Source: CAXXXW01 sp963665555 (GTDB taxonomy: Bacteria > Pseudomonadota > Alphaproteobacteria > Thalassobaculales > Thalassobaculaceae). From it: a stretch of 64,000 nt of DNA. Under the pieces are notes generated by a model. The model saw nothing but the letters and a program-made list of their open reading frames with translations. It was not told the DNA's origin and did no database searches. Shown here in pieces: positions 26,065 through 34,584 of this stretch. Location of the stretch: positions 186,001-250,000 of the forward strand of contig OY762308.1 of the NCBI GenBank assembly GCA_963665555.2, given 5' to 3'. The stretch's first letter is position 1. Every line of letters starts with the position of its first letter. The translations under genes and the position numbers were made by a program.

Positions 26065-26442
26065 ATGGCCGTTCCCGCCTCGCGACCGGAACCGTCGCTC
26101 GCCGACGGCTTGCTCGACGAACTGGCGGCGCTCGAACGCACGCCCGAGGACGACCGCTGGCCCGGCGCCGTCTGGCCCAGCCCCCGCGCCTTCGAGGACG
26201 CGAGGGCGTTCGTCCGCCGCCTGCCCGACGCCGCGATCCCCGCGCCCGACATCGGCCTCGCCGACGACGGGGAGGTCAACTTCCTGTGGAAGGCGGACGG
26301 GGTCCATATCGATCTCGGCTTCTACGGGACGGGAGACTATTCGTTCTTCGCGCGCGGCAGGGACGGCCGGGAGCTCGATGGCGAGAATGTCCCGGCGGCG
26401 GCCGGGCTGCGCTCCGAAGTCGTGGCGTTGTTCGCCGATTGA
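26065..26442 (+). CDS. Unrecognised 125-residue protein, first gene of a two-gene cassette
   Basis: No family recognised. The N-terminal half is acidic and helical (LLDELAALERTPEDDRWPGAV with FEDARAFVRRLP); the C-terminal half looks like a beta-sheet: DIGLADDGEVNFLWKADGVHIDLGFYG then GDYSFFARGRDGREL. There is no signal peptide or membrane segment. The ATG at 26065 is preceded by GGGAGACCG. The next gene begins 7 bases after its stop, so they are almost certainly translated together. The beta-rich, aromatic domain recalls small immunity or antitoxin-like proteins in style only; that is inference. Confidence 0.65.
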   Translation: MAVPASRPEPSLADGLLDELAALERTPEDDRWPGAVWPSPRAFEDARAFVRRLPDAAIPAPDIGLADDGEVNFLWKADGVHIDLGFYGTGDYSFFARGRDGRELDGENVPAAAGLRSEVVALFAD

Positions 26443-26449
26443 TTCGTCC

Positions 26450-26968
26450 GTGCCCGGCTCTCCCCGCTGTCCCGGCGAGACCGCCGGTCCTGGGCCGAAC
26501 GCGCCGCTTGGCGCGGTCGCGGACGACGAGTTTCTCCTGCGGGAAGTGTTCAATCCCTACCATGTTACAAATGGCGTGTTGATCGAAAGGGCGATTTCCC
26601 TCGACGACCTTCTGGGCGACGGGTTTTCCGTCCACCGGATGCGATATGTTTCGGCGGAATGGCTGAAGGCGTCGATTGAGCGGCGGCTTTCCCGCCCCCG
26701 CTCGGACGAACCCTGGAAAAGCGAGGGCGTGGCCAAGTTGAAGGCCGGCGAAGTGCGTGAAATTCGGCTGGATGATGACCGAGGGGCTTTCGCGGTGGAA
26801 AGCACGCCAACGGAGGATAATCCGGGACATGCGAGCATTTACGCGGCCGATCCGGGAAAGGGCAAACGCCATGCTCGGAAGCTGAGAAAGTTGCTTCTCC
26901 CGCTGCTGGAGAACCGGATGACGGTGGACGAGGCCTACGACGGCGCGGCCGCGCCGGAGAGCGGGTAG
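26450..26968 (+). CDS. Unrecognised 172-residue protein, second gene of the cassette
   Basis: No family recognised. From a GTG at 26450 the frame gives a Pro/Gly-rich lead of about 25 residues, then a confident soluble domain: ADDEFLLREVFNPYHVTNG, AISLDDLLGDGFSVHRMRYVS, AEWLKASIERRL, then GEVREIRLDDDRGAFAVES and a Lys/Arg-rich helix GKGKRHARKLRKLLLPLLENR. The basic helix could bind nucleic acid or a partner. There is no Shine-Dalgarno at the GTG, so expression probably depends on coupling with the upstream gene. The 26560-26930 stretch is visibly less GC-rich than its flanks, suggesting later acquisition. Confidence 0.62.
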   Translation: MPGSPRCPGETAGPGPNAPLGAVADDEFLLREVFNPYHVTNGVLIERAISLDDLLGDGFSVHRMRYVSAEWLKASIERRLSRPRSDEPWKSEGVAKLKAGEVREIRLDDDRGAFAVESTPTEDNPGHASIYAADPGKGKRHARKLRKLLLPLLENRMTVDEAYDGAAAPESG

Positions 26969-27009
26969 GATCGGGGGCGGGTTGTCCTTGGGGGAAGGGG
27001 AGGCGCGGC

Positions 27010-27825
27010 ATGGCATCCGAATTGCGGGTCGGGATCGGGGGGCTGGGGGCGATCGGGTTGCGGGTCGCCCGGGCGCTCGGCGGCGGGGAGGTTCCGGGGC
27101 TGCGCCTCGCGGCCGTCGCGGCGCGCGACCGGGAGAAGGCGCGGCGCAACCTCGCCGGACTCGCGGCCGCGCCGGAGCCGACGACGCTGGCCGGCCTCGC
27201 CGAACGGGCGGACGTGGTCGTCGAATGCGTCCCGGCCGCCGCCTTCGCCGAGGTCGCGGAGCCGGCCGTCGCGGCCGGGCGCGTCTTCCTGCCCGTCAGC
27301 GTCGGCGCCCTGCTCTCGCGCATGGACCTCGTGGACCGCGCGGCCGCGACCGGGGCGCGCATCGTCGTCCCGACGGGCGCGCTGATCGGCCTCGACGCCG
27401 TGCGCGCCGCCGCCGAGGGCCGGATCGAGAGCGTGACGCTGGAGACCCGCAAGCCGCCGGCGAGCCTGGAGGGCGCGCCCCACCTGGTCCGCGAGGGGAT
27501 TTCGCTGGCCGGCCTCGCCGAACCCCGGCTGGTGTTCGAGGGGACGGCGCGCGAGGGCGCGGCCGGCTTCCCGGCCAATGTCAACGTCGCCGCCGCCCTC
27601 GGCCTGGCGGGGATCGGGCCGGACCGCACGCGGCTGCGCGTCTGGGCCGATCCCGGCGTGGACCGCAACACGCACACGATCCGCGTCGAGGCCGACAGCG
27701 CGCGCTTCGAGATGACGATCGAAAACGTGCCGACGGCGGAGAACCCGCGCACCGGCCGGATCACCGCGCTCAGCGTCCTCGCCGCGCTGCGCCGCCTGAC
27801 CGCGCCGCTCACGGCCGGAACCTGA
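27010..27825 (+). CDS. nadX: L-aspartate dehydrogenase (NadX-type)
   Basis: A 271-residue NAD(P)-dependent aspartate dehydrogenase, which makes iminoaspartate or oxaloacetate from L-aspartate and can feed NAD synthesis. The N-terminal nucleotide motif is GIGGLGAIGLRVARAL; the conserved VVECVPAAAF and VPTGALIGLDAVRAA segments follow, and the C-terminal half has GFPANVNVAAALGLAGIGPDRTRLRVWADP with the DRNTHTI catalytic His. No nadA or nadC is nearby, so a catabolic role is equally possible. It is independent of the cassette upstream (41-base gap). Confidence 0.88.
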   Translation: MASELRVGIGGLGAIGLRVARALGGGEVPGLRLAAVAARDREKARRNLAGLAAAPEPTTLAGLAERADVVVECVPAAAFAEVAEPAVAAGRVFLPVSVGALLSRMDLVDRAAATGARIVVPTGALIGLDAVRAAAEGRIESVTLETRKPPASLEGAPHLVREGISLAGLAEPRLVFEGTAREGAAGFPANVNVAAALGLAGIGPDRTRLRVWADPGVDRNTHTIRVEADSARFEMTIENVPTAENPRTGRITALSVLAALRRLTAPLTAGT

Positions 27826-27850
27826 CGGCGCGCGCGGCGAGGCGCGGCGG

Positions 27851-27879
27851 TTGCCGGGGCCGGGGGGCGGGGGTAGCAT
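27851..27879 (+). promoter_or_regulatory. Promoter-like boxes before ABM copy 1
   Basis: TTGCCG (27851-27856) and TAGCAT (27874-27879) are spaced by 17 bases. The same arrangement, with surrounding sequence, is repeated in front of the second copy, which supports its being a real promoter. Confidence 0.5.
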
Positions 27880-27935
27880 CGCGTGGCGGCGCGGCGGGCG
27901 GCCGTCGGCGCGATCCCGGAACGGAGGGCGACGCC

Positions 27936-28237
27936 ATGGCGATCAGGGTGATTCTCGAAGCGACGGCCAGGCCCGGCACGGGCGCGGACCTCTTGGCGAC
28001 ATTCGCGTCGATCATGCCCGACACGCGCGCCACGACGGCTACGACGGCTGCGGCGGCGTGGAAGTGCTGCGCAACCAGGACGACCCGGACAACCTGGTGC
28101 TGGTCGAGACCTGGGAAAGCCGGGCGCATTACGAGAAATACCTCGCCTGGCGGCGGGAGGCCGGGACGAGCGACCGGCTGTACCGGGCGGTGATGGGGCG
28201 GCCCACCATCCGCTTTTTCGACGCCACGGACGCCTGA
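27936..28237 (+). pseudogene. ABM-domain protein copy 1, broken by an 8-bp insertion
   Basis: The gene begins at 27936 and reads MAIRVILEATARPGTGADLL, closely matching the downstream copy. After ASIMPDTRA it leaves frame. Comparison with copy 2 shows that ACGACGGC is present in addition, forming an imperfect tandem repeat (ACGACGGCTACGACGGCT). The correct frame resumes at GGVEVLRNQDDPDNLVLVETW and runs to the stop at 28237. Antibiotic-biosynthesis-monooxygenase (ABM) domains are small ferredoxin-like folds that often act as cofactor-free monooxygenases or quinone-related enzymes. An ordinary slippage event fits; translation now ends early. Confidence 0.85.
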
Positions 28238-28270
28238 ACGGCCGTCCTCCGGCGTCCCGGGCCCCGGCGG

Positions 28271-28298
28271 TTGCGGGCGGCGGCGGCGGGGGTAGCAT
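28271..28298 (+). promoter_or_regulatory. Promoter-like boxes before ABM copy 2
   Basis: TTGCGG (28271-28276) and TAGCAT (28293-28298) with 16 bases between them. It is a duplicate of the element before copy 1, in the same position relative to the start. Confidence 0.5.
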
Positions 28299-28354
28299 CG
28301 CGCGGCGGCGCGGGAAGCGGCCGGCGGCGCGACCCCCCAACGGAGGACAACGGA

Positions 28355-28648
28355 ATGACGGTCAAGGTGCTTCTCGAAGCGACGGCCAAGCCCGGCACGG
28401 GCGCGGACCTGGTGGCGACCTTCGCGTCGATCCTGCCCGACACGCGCGCCTACGACGGCTGCGCCGGCGTGGAAGTGCTGCGCAACCAGGACGATCCCGA
28501 CAACCTGGTGCTGGTCGAGACCTGGGAAAGCCGGGCGCATTACGAGAAATACTTCGCCTGGCGGCAGGAGACCGGGCTGGTCGGCCAGCTCGTCGAGGCG
28601 ATCGCGGGGCCGCCCAGCATCCGCTACTTCGACACGACCGACGCCTGA
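28355..28648 (+). CDS. ABM-domain protein copy 2 (intact)
   Basis: A 97-residue single-domain protein: MTVKVLLEATAKPG, the helix with ADLVATFASILPDTRAYDGC, then VEVLRNQDDPDNLVLVETWESRAHYEKYFAW and a C-terminal strand SIRYFDTTDA. The LVLVETW plus HYEKYFAW signature is typical of the ABM/YgiN fold, which usually forms a dimeric beta-barrel. Several members are heme- or quinone-related monooxygenases; this one's substrate is not known. It is the functional partner of a tandem duplication whose first copy is frameshifted; AACGGAGGACAACGG supplies its Shine-Dalgarno. Confidence 0.85.
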   Translation: MTVKVLLEATAKPGTGADLVATFASILPDTRAYDGCAGVEVLRNQDDPDNLVLVETWESRAHYEKYFAWRQETGLVGQLVEAIAGPPSIRYFDTTDA

Positions 28649-28709
28649 ACGGCGCGCGGCGGCGGGCCGGCCGGCGCGGCCGCCCGCCCCCCCTTTTGCG
28701 AACGGACCG

Positions 28710-30497
28710 ATGTTCACCACCCGCCCGGAACTGCTCGGAACCTTCGGCATGGTCGCCAGCACCCACTGGCTGGGGACGGCGACCGGCATGGCCGTGCTGG
28801 AGAAGGGCGGCAACGCCTTCGACGCGGCGGTCGCGACCGGCTTCGCGCTCCAGGCGGTCGAGCCGCACCTGAACGGCCCCGGCGGCGACATGCCGGCGAT
28901 CCTCCACGCGGCGGGGGAGGACGCGCCGCGCGTGCTGTGCGGCCAGGGGCCGGCCCCGGCCGGCGCGACGATCGCGGCGTTCGAGCGGCTCGGCCTCGAC
29001 ACGGTTCCGGGCAGCGGCCTGCTCTGCGCCGTCGTGCCGGGCGCGTTCGACGCCTGGATGCTCATGCTGCGCGACTTGGGCACGATGGGGCTGGCGGAGG
29101 TTCTCGCCCCCGCCATCGCCTTCGCCCGCGACGGCTACGCGGTCGTTCCGCGCATGACGGCGACGATCGCGACGGTGCGCGAACTGTTCGAGACGGAGTG
29201 GCCGGGTTCGGCCGCGGTCTACCTTCCCGGCGGCGCGCCGCCGGCGCCGGGGAGCCTGTTCGCCAACCCGGCGATGGCCCGGACCTACGAGCGGATCGTC
29301 CGCGAGGCCGAGGCCGGCGGCGGAAGCCGCGAGGCCCGGATCGACCGCGCCCGCGACATCTGGAGCCGCGGCTGGGTGGCCGAGGCCGTCGGCCGGTTCT
29401 TCGCGTCGCAAGAGGTCATGGACACCTCCGGCCGGCGCCACCGGGGCCTGCTGGCGGCCGGCGACATGGCCGGGTGGAGCGCCTCCTGGGAGGCGCCGGC
29501 GACGCTGGACTACGGCGGCTACACGGTCTGCAAGTGCGGGCCGTGGAGCCAGGGTCCGGTCATGCTGCAGCAACTGGCGATCCTCGACGGCATGGGCGTC
29601 GGCGACATGGACCCGGCCGGGCCGGACTTCGTGCACGCGGTCGTCGAGGCCGCCAAGCTCGCCTTCGCCGACCGCGAGGCCTGGTACGGCGACCCGGATT
29701 TCGTCGATGTCCCGATGGGGGAACTGCTGTCGCCCGCCTACAACGCGCGCCGCCGCGCGCTCGTCTCCGGCGAGGCGTCGGCGGAGTTGCGCCCCGGCGC
29801 GGCCGGCGGCCGCCGTCCCGGCCTCGAATGGACGCTGGCGGGCGGGCGCGCCGGCGCGGCCGCGTCGGCCGCCCTGGGCGCGGGCGAGCCGACGGTGGCG
29901 CGGACCGGCGCCGCGGCCGGCGACACCGTGCATCTCGACATCGTCGACCGGCGCGGCAACATGGTCTCCTGCACGCCGAGCGGCGGCTGGCTGCAAAGCT
30001 CGCCCGTTATCCCCGAACTCGGCTTCTGCCTCGGCAACCGGGGGCAGATGTTCTGGCTCGACCCGGCCGCGCCGTCGGCGCTCGCGCCCGGCAAGCGGCC
30101 GCGCACCACGCTTTCGCCCTCGCTGGCGCTGCGCGACGGCGAGCCGCGCATGGCCTTCGGCACGCCCGGCGGCGACCAGCAGGACCAGTGGTCCACGCTG
30201 ATGTTCCTGCGCCGCGCCGGGCACGGGATGAACCTGCAGGAGGCGATCGACTTCCCCGCCTTCCACAACGAGCATTTCCCCTCCTCCTTCTGGCCGCGCG
30301 GGCGCGAGCCGAAAAAGGTCGTGCTGGAGGGGCGGTTCCCGGCCGCGACCGTCGCCGAACTGCGCCGGCGCGGGCATCGCGTCGAGGTGGGCGACGACTG
30401 GTCGGAGGGCCGGCTGACGGCCGTGGCCCGGGACGGGCGGATGCTCAAGGCCGGCGCCAACCCGCGCGGGATGCAGGGCTACGCGGCGGGACGATGA
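28710..30497 (+). CDS. Gamma-glutamyltransferase family protein (Ntn hydrolase)
   Basis: A 595-residue gamma-glutamyltransferase-type protein with no obvious signal peptide. N-terminal ASTHWLGTATGMAVLEKGGNAFDAAVATGF and the large-subunit pattern are followed by the self-cleavage region: GDTVHLDIVDRRGNMVS, where the Thr is the predicted nucleophile, then the small subunit with PGKRPRTTLSPSLALRDGEP and FGTPGGDQQDQW. Lack of the classical GGT SxSTxxPSxE details and of a leader suggests a cytosolic acylase-like member. Its 3' end overlaps the convergent plsC gene by 19 bases. Confidence 0.88.
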   Translation: MFTTRPELLGTFGMVASTHWLGTATGMAVLEKGGNAFDAAVATGFALQAVEPHLNGPGGDMPAILHAAGEDAPRVLCGQGPAPAGATIAAFERLGLDTVPGSGLLCAVVPGAFDAWMLMLRDLGTMGLAEVLAPAIAFARDGYAVVPRMTATIATVRELFETEWPGSAAVYLPGGAPPAPGSLFANPAMARTYERIVREAEAGGGSREARIDRARDIWSRGWVAEAVGRFFASQEVMDTSGRRHRGLLAAGDMAGWSASWEAPATLDYGGYTVCKCGPWSQGPVMLQQLAILDGMGVGDMDPAGPDFVHAVVEAAKLAFADREAWYGDPDFVDVPMGELLSPAYNARRRALVSGEASAELRPGAAGGRRPGLEWTLAGGRAGAAASAALGAGEPTVARTGAAAGDTVHLDIVDRRGNMVSCTPSGGWLQSSPVIPELGFCLGNRGQMFWLDPAAPSALAPGKRPRTTLSPSLALRDGEPRMAFGTPGGDQQDQWSTLMFLRRAGHGMNLQEAIDFPAFHNEHFPSSFWPRGREPKKVVLEGRFPAATVAELRRRGHRVEVGDDWSEGRLTAVARDGRMLKAGANPRGMQGYAAGR

Positions 30498-31231
30498 GTC
30501 CCGCCCGTCCGCCGCGCCGCCGGCCGTTCGAGCAGTTCGCGCGAGGCCGTTTCGATCGCGTCCTCCAGCCGGGCCATGAACGCGCGCCGGTCGAGGCCGG
30601 GCGGGATCGGGGGGAGGATCCGCACGGTGATCGTGCCGGGCCGCTTGGCGAAGGACAGGCGCGGCCAGAACCGCCCGGAATCGAGCGCCACCGGAACCGC
30701 CGGAACGCCGAGCGCGCGGTAGAGCGCGTACACGCCCGGCCGGTAGGGCGCGTCCGCCCCGGGCGCCACCCGCGTGCCCTGCGGATAGATCGCGATCGGC
30801 CGCCCGGCGGCCGACAGGCGGCGCGCCTCCGCCGTCATGCGCCGCAGCGCGGCGGCGCCCGCCGACCTGTCGATCGGGACCATGCCCACCTTGCGGAAAT
30901 ACCAGCCGAGCAGGGGCAGGCGCAGCAACTCCCGCTTCAGCACGATCGCCGGGTCGGGGAAGAGCGTGTGCAGCGCCAGCGTCTCCCACGCCGACTGGTG
31001 CTTGGACGCGACCAGGCAGCGCCCGTCCGCCGGCAGGTGCTCGACTCCCTCGACGCGGTGTTCGAGGCCGGCCGTCGCGCGCAGCAGCGCCAGCTCCAGC
31101 CGGATCCAGGCGTCGCGCAGCCGGCAGACATGGCGCCGGTCCAGCGCCAGCAGCGGCAGGCCGAGGACGCCGAGGATCGCGGTGGTCGAAACCAGCAGCA
31201 GGTTGAAGAGCGCGGAGCGGAGGAGGATCAT
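30479..31231 (-). CDS. plsC: 1-acyl-sn-glycerol-3-phosphate acyltransferase (PlsC-type)
   Basis: A 250-residue membrane-bound acyltransferase making phosphatidate. A hydrophobic N-terminal segment (about residues 8-30) precedes the acceptor block: ASKHQSAWETL, an HX4-acid motif where the usual Asp is Glu, as in several alphaproteobacterial PlsC proteins; then IAIYPQGTRVAPG (Glu/Gly-Thr-Arg block) and VPVALDSGRFW. The loss of the canonical Asp is worth noting but does not by itself imply inactivity. The end overlaps the convergent gamma-glutamyltransferase gene. Confidence 0.88.
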   Translation of the reverse strand: MILLRSALFNLLLVSTTAILGVLGLPLLALDRRHVCRLRDAWIRLELALLRATAGLEHRVEGVEHLPADGRCLVASKHQSAWETLALHTLFPDPAIVLKRELLRLPLLGWYFRKVGMVPIDRSAGAAALRRMTAEARRLSAAGRPIAIYPQGTRVAPGADAPYRPGVYALYRALGVPAVPVALDSGRFWPRLSFAKRPGTITVRILPPIPPGLDRRAFMARLEDAIETASRELLERPAARRTGGTHRPAA

Positions 31232-31356
31232 CGCGGCGGTCCCGCGCGGCGGCCGGGCGGACGGAAGGCCGCGCCCCGGCGGTGCATAGCACGGGCGGGC
31301 GCGACTGTCGCCGGGCCGCCGCCCCGCGCGGCGCGCGGCGCGAGGGGGCGCGGGGC

Positions 31357-31722
31357 GTGAGCGGGCCGGGGGAAGGGATCGAGGGGATCGGCGCGATCCT
31401 GGACGGCGCGGCCCGGTCCGGCGCGACCCTCACCTATCTCCAGGTCGCGGAGCGCGCGGGCCTCGCCGGGCCGGGGCGGATCGCGCGGGTCGCGGCGGCG
31501 CTGGAGCGCACGATCCTGGAGGACCACGCGGCCGGCCGGCCGCTGCGCGCCGCCGTCGCCGTCTCGCGCGTCCGCGACGGGCTGCCGGCCCCCGGCTTCT
31601 TCCAGCTGTGCCGCGAGATCGGCCGCTATTCCGGCCCGGACCGCGGGCCCGAGGCGGCGGCGTTCCACGCCGGCGAACTGCGCGCCGCCCGCGCCGCCGC
31701 GCGCGGCCCGGAGTCGCCGTAG
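31357..31722 (+). CDS. Hypothetical 121-residue protein
   Basis: Family not recognised. From a GTG at 31357 the product is small and mostly helical: IEGIGAILDGAARSGATLTYLQVAERAGL, ARVAAALERTILEDHAAG, then VAVSRVRDGLPAPGFFQLCREIGRY and an Ala-rich C-terminus. The combination of a helical N-half and LPAPGFF recalls a small alphaproteobacterial family of unknown role seen beside NAD synthetase or ribosomal genes; no enzyme motif is apparent. nadE begins 78 bases later on the same strand. Confidence 0.6.
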   Translation: MSGPGEGIEGIGAILDGAARSGATLTYLQVAERAGLAGPGRIARVAAALERTILEDHAAGRPLRAAVAVSRVRDGLPAPGFFQLCREIGRYSGPDRGPEAAAFHAGELRAARAAARGPESP

Positions 31723-31800
31723 CGGCGCGCTTGCGCTAAACAGGGCCGGCCGCGCGACCCGGCGCCGCCGGCCGCCTTCCGGGAGCGGAGAGACCCGCCC

Positions 31801-33477
31801 ATGACCGACAGACTCGCCATCGCGCTCGCCCAGTCCAACCCGACCGTGGGGCGGCTCGACCTCAACATCGAGAAACTGCGCGCGGCGCGCGCCGAGGCGG
31901 CGGCGGGCGGGGCCGACCTGTTGCTCACCTCCGAACTCTATGTCTGCGGCTACCCGCCGGAGGACCTGGTGCGCAAGCCGCTCTTCGTCGCCGAGGCGCG
32001 CGAGGCGGTGGAGGCCTTCGCGCGGGAGACGGCGGACGGCGGTCCGGCGGTGCTGCTCGGCGCGCCCTGGGTCGAGGCGGACCGCCTGCACAATTCGCAG
32101 GTGCTGCTCGACGGGGGCGCGGTCGCGGCGGCGCGGCACAAGCACGACCTGCCGAACTACGGCGTGTTCGACGAGAAGCGCGTGTTCGACGCCGGGCCGA
32201 TGCCGGGGCCGCTGAACTTCCGCGACACGCGGATCGGCGTGCCGATCTGCGAGGACATCTGGACGCCGGATGTGGTCGAGTGCCTGGCGGAGACCGGCGG
32301 CGAACTGCTGCTGGTCCCGAACGGCTCGCCCTTCGAGGCGGGCAAGGCGGATGTGCGCGTCCACCACGCGGTCGCGCGGGTGGTCGAGACGGGCCTGCCG
32401 CTGGTCTACCTGAACCAGGTCGGCGGGCAGGACGAACTGGTGTTCGACGGCGCGTCCTTCGCGATGAACGCCGACCGCTCGCTGGCCTGGCAACTGCCGG
32501 CCTGGCGCGAGAAGGTGGCGGTGACGCGCTGGCGGCGCGCGGCCGGCGGCTGGGTCTGCGAGCAGGGCGCGACCGCCCCGGTCGAGACCGGCGATCCCGC
32601 CGTCTACGCCGCGATGACGACCGGCCTGCGCGACTATGTGGACAAGAACGGCTTCCCCGGCGTGATCCTCGGCCTGTCGGGCGGGATCGACTCGGCGCTC
32701 AGCGCCGCCGTCGCGGTGGACGCGCTCGGCCCGGAACGGGTGCGGTGCGTGATGATGCCCTCGCCCTACACCGGCCGGGAGAGCCTGGAGGACGCGGCGG
32801 CGGCGGCGCGGATGCTGGGGGCGCGGCTCGACGAGGTGTCGATCGCGCCGGCGATGGAGGCGTTCGGCGGGATGCTGGCCGGGCATTTCGCCGGCACGGA
32901 CAGCGGCGTCGCGGAGGAGAACATCCAGTCGCGCGCCCGCGGCCTCGCGCTGATGGCGCTGTCCAACAAGTTCGGCGCGATGGTGCTTTCGACCGGCAAC
33001 AAGTCGGAAATGTCGGTGGGCTACGCCACGCTCTACGGCGACATGTGCGGCGGCTACTCGGTGCTGAAGGATGTGTACAAGACGGCCGTGTTCGCGCTGG
33101 CGCGCTGGCGCAACGCGAACCGGCCGCGCGGCGCGCTCGGCCCGGACGGCCCGGTCATGCCGGAGCGGATCGTGACCAAGCCGCCCTCGGCCGAGCTGAA
33201 GCCGGACCAGACGGACCAGGACACGCTGCCGCCCTACGAGACGCTCGACGCGATCCTGGAGGGGCTGGTCGAGACCGAGGCGACGGTGGACGAGATCGTC
33301 GCGCGCGGGCACGACCGCGACACCGTGATGCGGGTCTGGCGGATGCTGGACCGGGCCGAGTACAAACGCCGCCAGGCGCCGCCCGGCGTCAAGATCGGCC
33401 ACCGCGCCTTCGGCCGCGACCGCCGCTACCCGATCACCAACGCCTTCGAAACCACCTACCGCCCCAAGGCGGGGTAG
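31801..33477 (+). CDS. nadE: NAD+ synthetase, glutamine-dependent
   Basis: A 558-residue two-domain enzyme making NAD from NaAD with ATP and glutamine. The N-terminal nitrilase-like glutaminase domain has the Glu (LLLTSELYVCGYPPED), Lys (ARHKHDLPNYGVFDE) and Cys (GVPICEDIWTPD) triad. The C-terminal synthetase domain has the P-loop LGLSGGIDSAL near residue 295, STGNKSEMSVGYATLYGD, and PSAELKPDQTDQDTLPPYE. All landmark residues are in place. Together with nadX upstream this region touches pyridine nucleotide supply. Confidence 0.96.
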   Translation: MTDRLAIALAQSNPTVGRLDLNIEKLRAARAEAAAGGADLLLTSELYVCGYPPEDLVRKPLFVAEAREAVEAFARETADGGPAVLLGAPWVEADRLHNSQVLLDGGAVAAARHKHDLPNYGVFDEKRVFDAGPMPGPLNFRDTRIGVPICEDIWTPDVVECLAETGGELLLVPNGSPFEAGKADVRVHHAVARVVETGLPLVYLNQVGGQDELVFDGASFAMNADRSLAWQLPAWREKVAVTRWRRAAGGWVCEQGATAPVETGDPAVYAAMTTGLRDYVDKNGFPGVILGLSGGIDSALSAAVAVDALGPERVRCVMMPSPYTGRESLEDAAAAARMLGARLDEVSIAPAMEAFGGMLAGHFAGTDSGVAEENIQSRARGLALMALSNKFGAMVLSTGNKSEMSVGYATLYGDMCGGYSVLKDVYKTAVFALARWRNANRPRGALGPDGPVMPERIVTKPPSAELKPDQTDQDTLPPYETLDAILEGLVETEATVDEIVARGHDRDTVMRVWRMLDRAEYKRRQAPPGVKIGHRAFGRDRRYPITNAFETTYRPKAG

Positions 33478-33492
33478 GGGGCGGGGCGGGCG

Positions 33493-34092
33493 CTACATGG
33501 CGACGAAGCCGGGCAGCCCGGCGACGCGCCCGAGCCAGGCGCGCGTCGCCGGGTACGGCGCGAGCGAAAACGGCCCGTCCTCGGCGACATGCGTGTAGGC
33601 GAACAGCGCCAGGTCCGCGACGCCGGGGCGGTCGCCGACGAACCAGTCCCGCCGCGAAAGGCGACCCTCCATGACGCCGAGCGCCGCCTCGCCGCGCGCG
33701 ACCAGCGCCGGCTCCCGCGCCGCCGCGTCCGCCGGGGCGCTCGCCGGATGGCGGCGCCAGTGGCGGAGCACGGCGATCGCCGGCTCGTGGCTGTACTGCT
33801 CGAAGAACATCCACTGCAGCGCCAGCGCGCGCTCGAACGGGTCGTCCGGCCACCAGGCGGACCCGTCGGCGAGCCAGGCGAGGATCGCGTTCGATTCGGC
33901 GAGCGCGCGGCCGTCGTCCAGCACGAGCAGGGGGACCCGGCCGTTCGGGTTGAGCGCGAGGAACGCCGCCGTTCGCGTCCCGCCCGCCTCGGTGTCCACC
34001 TCGACCCGCTCGCAGGCCCGGCCGAGCAGGGCGAGCATCAGCCGGACCTTGTAGCAGTTCCCGGAATCCCGGCTGTCGTACAGCGTCGGCAT
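33493..34092 (-). CDS. Glutathione S-transferase family protein
   Basis: A 199-residue two-domain GST. The thioredoxin-fold N-domain shows YDSRDSGNCYKVRLMLAL, the cis-Pro segment NPNGRVPLLVLDDG and SNAILAWLADGS. The helical C-domain has the structural motif VGDRPGVADLALFAYTHVAEDG. GSTs conjugate glutathione to electrophiles or act as binding or reducing proteins; the class and substrate are not evident. The gene is convergent with nadE (15-base gap) and 9 bases downstream of the HEPN gene on the minus strand. Confidence 0.9.
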   Translation of the reverse strand: MPTLYDSRDSGNCYKVRLMLALLGRACERVEVDTEAGGTRTAAFLALNPNGRVPLLVLDDGRALAESNAILAWLADGSAWWPDDPFERALALQWMFFEQYSHEPAIAVLRHWRRHPASAPADAAAREPALVARGEAALGVMEGRLSRRDWFVGDRPGVADLALFAYTHVAEDGPFSLAPYPATRAWLGRVAGLPGFVAM

Positions 34093-34101
34093 CGGGCGGC
34101 C

Positions 34102-34584
34102 CTACCGGCGCTCGCGGAACAGCACATGCGCGGCGAAGGCGCGGCGGTCCGGCTCCGGGGCGCGCTCGATGAGGGCCACGGCCCTTTGGGCTTGCCTTAT
34201 GTCGTTGAGAACGGCCGCCTTGTCGAAACGGGCGTTGAGCGCGTAGTCGGCAAGATGCCGATGTTCCTGCAGTTCCACGAAAATCCTCGCGAAAGCCCGG
34301 ATGTCCGCCGGGAAGTTATTCAAGGCGTTCCGTTTTCCGCCGTCCCTCCCGCATTGGCCGGCGGCGAAACCGTGATCGACCGCGCGATTCACCCGGAACC
34401 AGGCCGCGTCCCCCCGCGAATAGCCGGCGCGGCCGGAGAGCATGTCGGCCGCGTTGCGCGCCAGCGCATGGAACACCGCGTAGTACGCCGTGCTGACGGC
34501 CCGCCGCAGCCGGGCCTGGGCGGGCCGCCCCGGCCCCTCCGGGACCAGGACGCGCGCGACCTCGATAAGGTCATCGGGCGTCAC
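34102..34584 (-). CDS. HEPN-domain (UPF0332-like) protein
   Basis: A 160-residue helical protein with the HEPN-type signature ARLRRAVSTAYYAVFHALARNAADML in its first helices, a basic middle segment (WFRVNRAVDHGFAAG, which could serve as the R-X6-H site) and a long C-terminal helical region. HEPN proteins are often RNases in toxin-antitoxin or defence modules, but the classical catalytic motif is not sure here. The start overlaps the 3' end of the upstream gene by 14 bases, so the two are tightly coupled. It is GC-poorer in places than its neighbours. Confidence 0.7.
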   Translation of the reverse strand: MTPDDLIEVARVLVPEGPGRPAQARLRRAVSTAYYAVFHALARNAADMLSGRAGYSRGDAAWFRVNRAVDHGFAAGQCGRDGGKRNALNNFPADIRAFARIFVELQEHRHLADYALNARFDKAAVLNDIRQAQRAVALIERAPEPDRRAFAAHVLFRERR

